Origin: Lachnospiraceae bacterium A4
GTDB taxonomy: Bacteria; Bacillota; Clostridia; Lachnospirales; Lachnospiraceae
Length of the DNA: 60,792 nt
Reading direction: 5' to 3'
Assembly: GCA_000403215.2 (NCBI GenBank)
Contig: KE159538.1
Coordinates: forward strand, 308,064-368,855
Both the position numbers and the translations under genes were made by a program. The notes under the pieces were generated by a model that ran no database searches, had not been told where the DNA came from, and was given only the letters and a program-made list of their open reading frames with translations. Positions 54,389-60,792 of the stretch are shown one piece after another. Every line of letters starts with the position of its first letter. The first letter of the stretch is position 1.

Positions 54389-55732
54389 ATGGCAATTAAG
54401 AAAAAAGCTGGAAGAATATCACCTGTGTTAATGGGTGATTATGATAATACAACTGTATACCGCAGGCTGGACTGGGTAAAGTATGGCGGCACATCATATA
54501 TATGCAAAAAAAATAACACAACTGGCATTGCCCCTTCTGATCCTGACAGATGGCAAAAAATCATTGACGAAGCTAACCTGAATATACCTAATTACTGGCA
54601 GATGACATCGAAAAATGGCAAAGGTACATTTGTACAAGTTGGAACAAAATGGATTGTAACTGTACCAACTATGACACAGGCATCGGACGCCCCAACAGCA
54701 TACTGGGGTGTCAAACTAGCAGCAGAAACAGAATACACTATTCAGTTTGGAATATCAAATGGGACAAACGATGATTCAGTATACGTAAATGTATCCGACA
54801 CCCAAGGATCACATTATCAATTTTCTAATATCGGAAACGGCGATGTGATAAAATACGTCCGTATTCCACAAGACGCATGGGTGTGGATGAAATTTCAACA
54901 TTATTCTAACACTACTGACACATATGCATATTTGATTTTAGAACCTGTTACCCCAATAGATAAACACCGAATCTTGTTTGAAGAAGCATCTACAAGGAAA
55001 AACATTTCTTCTACTGACAACCTTTCTACAATTCTTGGAAAAATCAAAAAATATTTTTCTGATTTGAAAACCGTTGCATTCACTGGAAAATATACTGATT
55101 TATCAGATAAACCAATCTCTTTAAAAAATCCTAAATCATTAAAATTTACAGGTGGAGTCACAGCAGAATATGATGGAAGCACTGAAAAAAGTATAGCCAT
55201 TCCTACTTCCTTAAAAAACCCAAATACATTGAATATCAAATTTAATGGGACATCACAGACCTCTTACGATGGCAGTGCCACAAAAGAAGTTAATATAACG
55301 CCTGCTGGTATTAGTGCAGTAAATACATCTACTGTATTAACTACAAAAGAACAGATATCTGCAAATACTAACGCCAATAATGTTACAGGTGCATTGGTCA
55401 CAAAATCTCTAATATCGGATATTAGTCAGATAAATAGCAAATTAGCAAATCTACCTATAGCATTTATAAGAAGTAATGTGCATTTAGCAGCACAAGGTGT
55501 AATCAAAATAACAATCACGCATAATATTGGTCTAAACAAGCAATATGGTGTATGGATTACACCATATTTCGCAAATGTTCATCCGGGAACCACATGGAGC
55601 GAACGTTTTATATCATGCGTTAAAAATTATGCAGTATCCAATTTACAGGCTAATAGTTTTGACATAGACTTCTTTTTGACGGAACAGACAGACATTTATG
55701 CGGAACTAATTTGTTTGGTTTATACATACTAA
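54389..55732 (+). CDS. Tail fibre with switchable tip
   Basis: 447 aa directly after the BppU-like gene. The N-terminal anchor resembles carbohydrate-binding module-type fibres (YGGTSYICKKNNTTGIAPSD), the middle has beta repeats (SLKNPKSLKFTGG, SLKNPNTLNIKFNG), then DISQINSKLA at about 340-349, followed by the 96-residue tip. The DNA for QINSKLA (55428-55447) is nearly identical to sites at the start of two silent tips on the other strand (56131-56155 and 59119-59146), so the tip is exchangeable by inversion. Confidence 0.8.
   Translation: MAIKKKAGRISPVLMGDYDNTTVYRRLDWVKYGGTSYICKKNNTTGIAPSDPDRWQKIIDEANLNIPNYWQMTSKNGKGTFVQVGTKWIVTVPTMTQASDAPTAYWGVKLAAETEYTIQFGISNGTNDDSVYVNVSDTQGSHYQFSNIGNGDVIKYVRIPQDAWVWMKFQHYSNTTDTYAYLILEPVTPIDKHRILFEEASTRKNISSTDNLSTILGKIKKYFSDLKTVAFTGKYTDLSDKPISLKNPKSLKFTGGVTAEYDGSTEKSIAIPTSLKNPNTLNIKFNGTSQTSYDGSATKEVNITPAGISAVNTSTVLTTKEQISANTNANNVTGALVTKSLISDISQINSKLANLPIAFIRSNVHLAAQGVIKITITHNIGLNKQYGVWITPYFANVHPGTTWSERFISCVKNYAVSNLQANSFDIDFFLTEQTDIYAELICLVYTY
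55425..55447 (+). repeat. Fibre switch site 1 (active fibre)
   Basis: GTCAGATAAATAGCAAATTA then GCA. It shares AAATAGCAAATTAGC exactly with site 3 and TAGCAA/TT with site 2, both in opposite orientation. Confidence 0.7.
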
Positions 55733-55768
55733 ATTCAATACTTATATTTGTCTCAGATGATTTTTGCT

Positions 55769-56164
55769 TTATTTTTTAGAGAAATAAACAAAACTAAATT
55801 GAACAGGATCTACATCTGACCAATTAGGATATTTTTCTGTATTTCTATGAGCAACATATATCAGATTCCCACCCGGGTAAAATCCAGTGTCATATTCATC
55901 TGGATTTTTTGTAGAAAGTATAGATAGTGGACCAAATTCATCTGGTACATTTGCAATATTTAATACAGCATTCCCTATTGTCACACCCCTTAGGTCAACA
56001 TCAAGAGCCAGCCAGCATATTCTGCCAATTTTGTATATTTTGTTTACAGCCATCCAGTTACTTTCTTGAACTCTATATGTAGTACCATTTGTGAACGGAT
56101 TGTTGGCGACGAAATCATAAATCTTCAATTGTAAATTGCTATTTGTTTGAGTAGTTAGTTTCAA
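55769..56164 (-). pseudogene. Silent inverted fibre tip A (131 codons)
   Basis: It faces the active fibre tail to tail. It begins LTTQTNSNLQLKIYDF, matching the ISQINSKLA junction of the fibre, and continues with a complete beta-rich tip (TYRVQESNWMAVNKIYKIG... ending VQFSFVYFSKK). It has no ribosome site of its own; inversion between 55425-55447 and 56131-56155 would fuse it to the fibre gene. Confidence 0.75.
56131..56155 (-). repeat. Fibre switch site 2
   Basis: On the minus strand CTACTCAAACAAATAGCAAT. It is shared with site 3 over CTACTCAAACAAATAGCAA. Inverted relative to site 1. Confidence 0.7.
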
Positions 56165-56213
56165 TCATCTCTATAAAATATCCCCCCCACATTATTAAAA
56201 GAAAGGAGTTAAA

Positions 56214-56930
56214 ATGTTAGAGTTAAAATATATAAACTTAAAGACTTCTTACGAAGTTGAATTTTTTCAAATATCTGAAAATATTATTGAGATTCGAGGA
56301 GATTTTCCAGTTAAAACTCATGGGTTCACACTTTCACGTCCCGGTCAAAATGATGACTGGGATTATTCTGATTTTACAACTATTTATCGAATACTAGATG
56401 ATAGTATACAATTTTCTAACGATGAAAGCATTTATGTAGAACCAAAACCTGAACCAGAGTTACCTCCTGATATTTCTTATGAACCATACGAACCTACTTT
56501 ATCTGAATTACAAGAATCGAAAATTAGAGAAATGAATAATGAACAACAAAAAATAATTCAAGCTGGAATCAATGTGGCTTTGACAAACGGAACAATAGAA
56601 CACTTCACTCTTACAAGCCAAGATCAAACAAGTCTAATGGGTTTACAAGCGCAAGTTGCTCAGGGATTGGATAATATACCTTGGCACACATCAGATCAAA
56701 CACAACATTGTAAATATTACAGCAATGCAGATATGAGTTTGATTGTGAGTGCTGCTATGCAATATGTTACCTGGCACGTTACATATTTTAGAGATTTACG
56801 TATTTATATTAGATCTTTAGATGAAAAAGATATTGTAAGTAATATATATTATGGTATACAGATTCCAGAAAAATATCAATCGCAACCACTAAAAGACATG
56901 ATTGTATTACAAAACAATATTTGCTCATAG
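56214..56930 (+). CDS. Fibre-associated protein, DUF4376-like
   Basis: 238 aa after GAAAGGAG. The N-terminal 90 residues form an XkdW-like beta domain, then a Pro-rich linker (EPKPEPELPPDISYEPYEP) and a helical domain (GTIEHFTLTSQDQTSLMGLQ, CKYYSNADMSLIVSAAMQYV) of the DUF4376 kind found in tail fibre assembly regions. Probable chaperone or collar of the fibre. Inversion using site 3 would carry this gene along. Confidence 0.65.
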   Translation: MLELKYINLKTSYEVEFFQISENIIEIRGDFPVKTHGFTLSRPGQNDDWDYSDFTTIYRILDDSIQFSNDESIYVEPKPEPELPPDISYEPYEPTLSELQESKIREMNNEQQKIIQAGINVALTNGTIEHFTLTSQDQTSLMGLQAQVAQGLDNIPWHTSDQTQHCKYYSNADMSLIVSAAMQYVTWHVTYFRDLRIYIRSLDEKDIVSNIYYGIQIPEKYQSQPLKDMIVLQNNICS

Positions 56931-56945
56931 TAAATAAACAGATCA

Positions 56946-56984
56946 AATAGGACATTGTATTTAATTACAGTGTCCTATTTTTTT
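56946..56984 (+). terminator. Terminator at the end of the tail operon
   Basis: AATAGGACA pairs with TGTCCTATT (9 bp, 16-nt loop), followed by six T residues. Confidence 0.85.
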
Positions 56985-57000
56985 ACTATTTTGAAATATT

Positions 57001-57156
57001 TTAACGAATTAATCTTAATACTGTCAGTTGATTTGATTGCAAACATTTCCTGCAAAACATTGAAGGCATCTTTTTACCTTTTTCTATAAATATTTTAGTT
57101 GAACATTTTGGACAAATATAATCATAATATTCTTTGTATTTATCTTTTTTCTTCAT
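57001..57156 (-). CDS. Small zinc-finger protein (51 aa)
   Basis: ATG 57156 after AGGAGT on the minus strand. The product is MKKKDKYKEYYDYICPKCST and so on, with CPKC and CRKC pairs 20 residues apart, a single zinc ribbon, and a Leu-rich end. It may be a regulator; it points opposite to the fibre genes and the recombinase. Below usual gene-finder length limits. Confidence 0.6.
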   Translation of the reverse strand: MKKKDKYKEYYDYICPKCSTKIFIEKGKKMPSMFCRKCLQSNQLTVLRLIR

Positions 57157-57328
57157 ATGCACTCCTACCATACATCCATAAATAAACTATACTCCCATTT
57201 GCTAATAAATCAATAAACTATATACTTCTCTTTTTGTTTTATGGAAAAATCTGGAAAATATCTTTTTCATTGGAGAATAAATACTTATCGAACAAATAAT
57301 CCAAACAAACAATCGGAGGTATTTAATT

Positions 57329-58330
57329 ATGAACGAGAAATTTATAACAGAGGTATTACAAATGGCTATTGGATATTGGGATTTGGATCAGGCACAATGT
57401 AAGCAGTTTGATTATGGATTGCGCATGTTGTTGCAAAATTATGAAATGAAGGAACGATGTACTGATATAATGGATAATGAAAAAAGTTATTTGCAGTATT
57501 TACAGCTTTTCATTATCCGTAAAAAGACAGAAGGAAAATCTGAGCGAACATTAGGACAATACCAATTGCATTTAAATAAATTGCTTCAATATCTTAATAA
57601 GTCGTTAGATAAAATAACAGAGGATGATTTGTTTATATACCTTGCCAGATATCAAAAAACGCGAAATGTGTCCAATTCGTACTTAGATAATATGCGATTA
57701 GTTTTTAGTAGTTTCTTTACATGGCTTAACAATAAGGGGTACATAACTAAAAATCCTACTATGGGATTAGAACCAATTAAATCAGAAAAGAAAATAAAAA
57801 AACCTTTCTCAGATGAAGAATTGGAAAAATTAAGACGGGCATGTATACAGCAACGCGATATTGCTTTAATTGAGTTTTTATATAGTACTGGTGTCCGGGC
57901 ATCTGAATTGATTACTCTTAACAAAAACGATGTAGATTTTTGTGATAAAAATGCTATAGTGTATGGTAAAGGGAGTAAAGAACGCGAAGTGTATTTAACT
58001 GCTACTGCTTCTCTATATTTAAAAGAATATTTAGAAAGTAGAAATGATAAAAATGATGCCCTATTTGTGAGTGTAAGAAAACCTTATAATAGATTAACTA
58101 TTGCAGGTTTGGAGAGAATCATTAAAAATTTAGGAAAGTCCGCTGGTGTTGATAACTGTCATCCTCATAGATTTCGGCGCACAATGGCAACAAATGTACT
58201 CAGGAAAGGCGCACCATTGGAAGAGGTTAAGGAATTACTTGGACATGCTAAGTTAGATACGACGATGATCTACTGCACTGTTAATAGAGAAAACATAAAG
58301 CATACTCATCGAAAGTTAATGAGTGCATGA
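57329..58330 (+). CDS. Tyrosine recombinase (XerC/D-type), candidate fibre-tip invertase or integrase
   Basis: 333 aa after CGGAGG. SAM-like core-binding domain (residues 50-150) and catalytic domain with all key residues: Arg in YSTGVRASEL, Lys in YGKGSKEREV, HPHRFR (His and Arg), LGHAKLDTT (His) and the Tyr in MIYCTV. It lies between the two silent fibre tips, so it is a natural candidate to invert them. As it is also the only recombinase in the window and lies 1 kb from the right attachment site, it could be the phage integrase. Terminator at 58369-58407. Confidence 0.88.
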   Translation: MNEKFITEVLQMAIGYWDLDQAQCKQFDYGLRMLLQNYEMKERCTDIMDNEKSYLQYLQLFIIRKKTEGKSERTLGQYQLHLNKLLQYLNKSLDKITEDDLFIYLARYQKTRNVSNSYLDNMRLVFSSFFTWLNNKGYITKNPTMGLEPIKSEKKIKKPFSDEELEKLRRACIQQRDIALIEFLYSTGVRASELITLNKNDVDFCDKNAIVYGKGSKEREVYLTATASLYLKEYLESRNDKNDALFVSVRKPYNRLTIAGLERIIKNLGKSAGVDNCHPHRFRRTMATNVLRKGAPLEEVKELLGHAKLDTTMIYCTVNRENIKHTHRKLMSA

Positions 58331-58368
58331 TGAATCTGAATTTTGTGATAAAAAGATATACATATTTT

Positions 58369-58407
58369 AAGCATACCATATTTATAGTTTGGTGTGCTTA
58401 TTTTTTT
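58369..58407 (+). terminator. Terminator of the recombinase gene
   Basis: AAGCATACCA pairs with TGGTGTGCTT (one G-U), followed by ATTTTTTT. Confidence 0.85.
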
Positions 58408-58478
58408 ATAGAATGTTTGTTTGGATTTTTAATCAGATATTTAGCAATATACGAGTACATAGAATTTGTTCAGGTGAC

Positions 58479-58790
58479 ATGAAGGTGGGTAAAGAGTATG
58501 ACTCGTTAACAGGAACATTAGATTACTCAGTTTTACTTTGCTCATTACGGTGGTCACAGTACCAATTTTGTATTCCAGTTGAAGATGTCATGCATCTTTA
58601 CAGCAATTACCTGATGCAAGATACTAGTTATTATTGTGAATTTCATGCTTTAGTGAAATTTTATCGAGACAGGAACAAAATAGCGGTACTAAAAGCCTAT
58701 CAAGAAAATAGACAATCCGATGGTGATTTTAAATTTGAAATTGATACCATTCCACTAACTATATATGGTTGCAATATTATTAGATTTTAA
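58479..58790 (+). CDS. Hypothetical protein (103 aa) between recombinase and silent tip B
   Basis: I use ATG 58479 (MKVGKEYDSLT), since the earlier part of the open frame runs into the recombinase terminator. Aromatic, Cys-containing product (YSVLLCSLRWSQYQFCIP). Not recognised. It lies in the segment that would invert with site 3. Confidence 0.5.
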   Translation: MKVGKEYDSLTGTLDYSVLLCSLRWSQYQFCIPVEDVMHLYSNYLMQDTSYYCEFHALVKFYRDRNKIAVLKAYQENRQSDGDFKFEIDTIPLTIYGCNIIRF

Positions 58791-58804
58791 ACGTTAATTT
58801 ACGT

Positions 58805-59152
58805 TTAACCAGTTGTAATATAGATTATTGCACCACGATACCAACCAGATTGCGGATGCGTGTCTGTGCGAACAAATAATTCTCCATTGCTTGTGATTAT
58901 TATACAATATGCTAATCCAGTTTCTTGCGATTGTATAATGCCTCGTGCACCACTACCAAACCTAGATGGTGGTAAATTTGTCGCAATTTTTAATTCTTGC
59001 CAAGCTTCAGGCATTGATATTGATACTGCCACAATAATTTCGCACAATAATCCCCATTGGTGCCATTGTATAACACCATCAACAACGTTGTCTGTAGTAG
59101 TAGCGTCTGCCCATGCAGCAGCTAATTTGCTATTTGTTTGAGTAGAATCCAT
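58805..59152 (-). pseudogene. Silent inverted fibre tip B (115 codons)
   Basis: It starts STQTNSKLAAAWADATTT, matching the fibre junction better than tip A, and encodes a full alternative tip (VVDGVIQWHQWGLLCEIIVA ... SGWYRGAIIYITTG), a fold typical of glycan-binding fibre ends. There is no ribosome site on its own ATG. Inversion between site 1 and 59119-59146 (about 3.7 kb) would join it to the fibre. Confidence 0.75.
59119..59146 (-). repeat. Fibre switch site 3
   Basis: On the minus strand CTACTCAAACAAATAGCAAA then TTAGC. Shares AAATAGCAAATTAGC with site 1 and CTACTCAAACAAATAGCAA with site 2. Confidence 0.75.
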
Positions 59153-59159
59153 ATAATAT

Positions 59160-59225
59160 ATAGTAATATGATAATTATTCGATAATTTTTATATCCATAA
59201 CGTCAAATAATTATCATATTACTAT
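59160..59225. repeat. 20-bp perfect AT-rich inverted repeat
   Basis: ATAGTAATATGATAATTATT (59160-59179) and its exact complement at 59206-59225, with a 26-nt spacer. It lies between silent tip B and the attachment site. It may form a cruciform, block transcription from the host side, or bind a recombinase. Confidence 0.7.
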
Positions 59226-59270
59226 GTCATTTGTGCAAGATTTCTCCTTTCTTTGTATTATTGATTACCG

Positions 59271-59300
59271 AGTAATCAAAAGTAATCAAAAGTAATCAAA
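59271..59300 (+). repeat. Three tandem AGTAATCAAA repeats
   Basis: Three exact direct 10-mers, with an inverted partial copy (TTGATTAC) just upstream at 59261. Such repeats next to a core site are typical arm-type integrase binding sites. Confidence 0.6.
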
Positions 59301-59344
59301 ACAAAACTCACAAGAGCCTTGATTTTACTGACTTTTTTCGTATT

Positions 59345-59373
59345 TAGAGGCGGGTTCGACTCCCGTATCCTGC
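59345..59373 (+). other. Right attachment site: tRNA 3' end fragment
   Basis: GCGGG-TTCGACT-CCCGT is a T arm and ATCCTGC an acceptor 3' strand, followed by a T-run. There is no 5' half of a tRNA upstream, so this is the duplicated tRNA 3' end left at the prophage right boundary. Base composition changes sharply just after it. The matching tRNA should stand at the left end outside this window. Confidence 0.75.
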
Positions 59374-59410
59374 TTTTTTTATGCACTCAAACGCGAAAAA
59401 ATATGCCGCG

Positions 59411-59435
59411 CGAGCAGGGAAAGCTTCCCTACTCG
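59411..59435 (-). terminator. Terminator of the host binding-protein gene
   Basis: CGAG-AGGGAA pairs with TTCCCT-CTCG, overlapping the last codons, and a T-run follows on the minus strand. Confidence 0.7.
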
Positions 59436-60742
59436 ATTTTGTCCGTCTGTTTCTCCAGCGATTCCGCCTGAAGTCTGTCAAATTCCGCCATACACTCATC
59501 TACCGTAGCCCCATTTAAGAGCTTCCGAACAATGATGCACGTGTTTCCCCACTGCTCAAGCTTCATACTTGCGTTAGAGCCAAGCACATAAATATTTTCA
59601 TTAATTCGGTCATTCAGCGGCTTCAATGCCGGAATACAGTCCACCGATACATTCTTGGAGGGCGAGATCACCTTGTTCGTCTCCGTATAAATCTGTAGCG
59701 CCTCATCAGACGTCATAATATCAAGCGTTTTCATCGCATCTTCTGCGTGTTCTGCTTGGATTCCGACAGCAATGCCGGTCATTGGCATAACGGGCATCTG
59801 TCCGCGGCTGCTTGGAAATCCGATGACCAGCATGTTAAAATCTGGATTGCCGTATGCGGTCTCTGTGTTTGCTGCCCCCCAGTACGCCATGACGATCGGC
59901 GTCTTTCCCGCCAGAAAATCGGCGCCCTCTCCTTCAATCGCCTCACTCATATACGCCTTTTGGGCGTCAATATAGCCGCAGTCAATCATTTCCTGCAAAA
60001 ATTCAAAGCCAGTACGCATATAATCGCTGTACTTTGCCTCTCCGCTGTTGAGCGCCGCAATTTCTGCCTCTGTATTCCCGCCATTGTACAGGTCAGCATA
60101 TGCCTGTGCAAGAACAAACGTCTCTAACCACCAGCGGTTTGCACCTACGGGTGTCTCAATTCCATTCTCTTTGAATACCCGGCAGCACGCCAAAAACTCC
60201 TCGGGCGTGTCCGGCAGCTCGAGATGGTACTGATCAAACAAATCCTTATTGATAAACAGGCCATATGCGACGACCTCCTGCGGAATCGCCACCAGTTTTC
60301 CATCTACCACATTCGCCGCCTTTACGACATCGCGAAGGTTCTTTGCGCTGTCAAGGCCAGATAAGTCCATCAGCTTATTCTCCTGAGCCAGTATTTGAAT
60401 GACATCTGGATTGAGCAGATACAGATCATCCATATTATTGCGCGCCCTGTCAAGTGTTATATCATCATACGTTTTATCTTGGTAATCCTCCGCCGTGTAC
60501 GTGATATAATCCACTGTCACACCAAGCCGCTCTTCCGCCAAGATAACTGTTTTCTCCGATGCGCTTCTTGCCACATTATCTACATCTGGCATGGTTTTCT
60601 CCATCGGGCTAAACAGTGTCACAACGTGGTCTTTCTGCTTCTCGAAGGTCATCACATTGTCCCTCGATGCGTTCCTTCCACCACAGGCTGCCAATGATAC
60701 TGCAGCAGCTCCTGCAAGACAGAGTATTGCTATCTTTCTCAT
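59429..60742 (-). CDS. Sugar-type ABC transporter solute-binding lipoprotein (host)
   Basis: 437 aa. Lipoprotein signal MRKIAILCLAGAAAVSLAAC with a lipobox Cys at residue 20, so membrane-anchored outside the cell. The body has the two-lobe family 1 binding-protein features (LFINKDLFDQYHLELPDTPE, FLAGKTPIVMAYWGAANTE). It probably binds sugars or oligosaccharides for an ABC importer whose other genes would be outside the window. GC content and codon use differ clearly from the phage, marking host DNA. Confidence 0.85.
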   Translation of the reverse strand: MRKIAILCLAGAAAVSLAACGGRNASRDNVMTFEKQKDHVVTLFSPMEKTMPDVDNVARSASEKTVILAEERLGVTVDYITYTAEDYQDKTYDDITLDRARNNMDDLYLLNPDVIQILAQENKLMDLSGLDSAKNLRDVVKAANVVDGKLVAIPQEVVAYGLFINKDLFDQYHLELPDTPEEFLACCRVFKENGIETPVGANRWWLETFVLAQAYADLYNGGNTEAEIAALNSGEAKYSDYMRTGFEFLQEMIDCGYIDAQKAYMSEAIEGEGADFLAGKTPIVMAYWGAANTETAYGNPDFNMLVIGFPSSRGQMPVMPMTGIAVGIQAEHAEDAMKTLDIMTSDEALQIYTETNKVISPSKNVSVDCIPALKPLNDRINENIYVLGSNASMKLEQWGNTCIIVRKLLNGATVDECMAEFDRLQAESLEKQTDKIE

Positions 60743-60792
60743 AGTTTCGTTATTTCCTTTCTGGGCACATACTGGTTTATGACTTTCTTTAG

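Noticed and set aside
55769-56164. Tip A as a free-standing antisense gene
   Set aside because: No ribosome site, and its start matches the fibre junction, so it is better read as a silent tip.
58389-58478. N-terminal extension of the 103-aa gene
   Set aside because: It overlaps the recombinase terminator; the later ATG is more likely.
59271-59300. CRISPR-like repeats
   Set aside because: Tandem 10-mers without spacers; fits integrase arm sites.

Overview
The window is most of a temperate long-tailed phage (Siphoviridae-type order: terminase, portal, protease/scaffold, capsid, connectors, tail tube, tape measure, Dit, Tal, fibres) integrated in a low-GC Gram-positive host. AT-rich sequence, strong AGGAGG-type ribosome sites, a Clostridia-style sugar ABC binding lipoprotein and a GC-richer flank after position about 59,374 suggest a gut Clostridium/Lachnospiraceae-like bacterium (inference). 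The right prophage end is seen at a tRNA 3' fragment (59345-59373); the left end lies outside the window.

Layout: 1-3.4 kb, accessory genes: a membrane protein, a type I toxin/antitoxin-like locus, tRNA-Tyr, three small unknown genes and a TRADD-associated-type membrane protein. 3.5-18 kb, packaging, head and tail-tube genes, with a homing endonuclease cutting the small terminase gene. 18-24 kb, small genes and lysis (LL-H-type holin, lysozyme/C39 endolysin), a second toxin locus and a RecU-like gene; it is unusual for the lysis block to precede the tape measure gene. 24.2-47.5 kb, one tape measure gene in three exons (joined product about 3781 residues). 47.5-56.9 kb, distal tail, S74-chaperone tail protein, baseplate protein and fibre. 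55.4-59.2 kb, tail-fibre tip switching region with inverted silent tips and a tyrosine recombinase. 59.4 kb to end, host.

The most striking system is the split tape measure gene. Intron 1 (27753-38130, about 10.4 kb) has a group I-type 5' core, and its guide sequence pairs with both exon ends (P1 and P10). After the core it carries a 9.8 kb cargo: immunity genes (repressor, antirepressor, RHH protein), a toxin locus, a DUF262 protein, membrane proteins, and a DUF3800 gene with a structured RNA. Two hairpins near the left end of the cargo have loop UGUGGAG; four at the right end, next to the 3' splice site, have loop CUCCACA (one AUCCACA). The stems all differ but the loops are perfectly complementary, so they could form multiple kissing loops that bring the 3' splice site to the ribozyme across 9.5 kb. 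Intron 2 (40720-42226) is a group IA-type intron carrying a NYN-domain nuclease and a promoter-driven small RNA, and no recognised homing endonuclease.

Other notable signals are a 13-nt antisense match between a terminator loop and the antirepressor leader, recurrent AUA start codons placed at ideal distance from strong ribosome sites, an amber-interrupted gene, and three type I toxin-like loci with inverted-repeat 5' ends. All calls are from reading the sequence; no database search was run.
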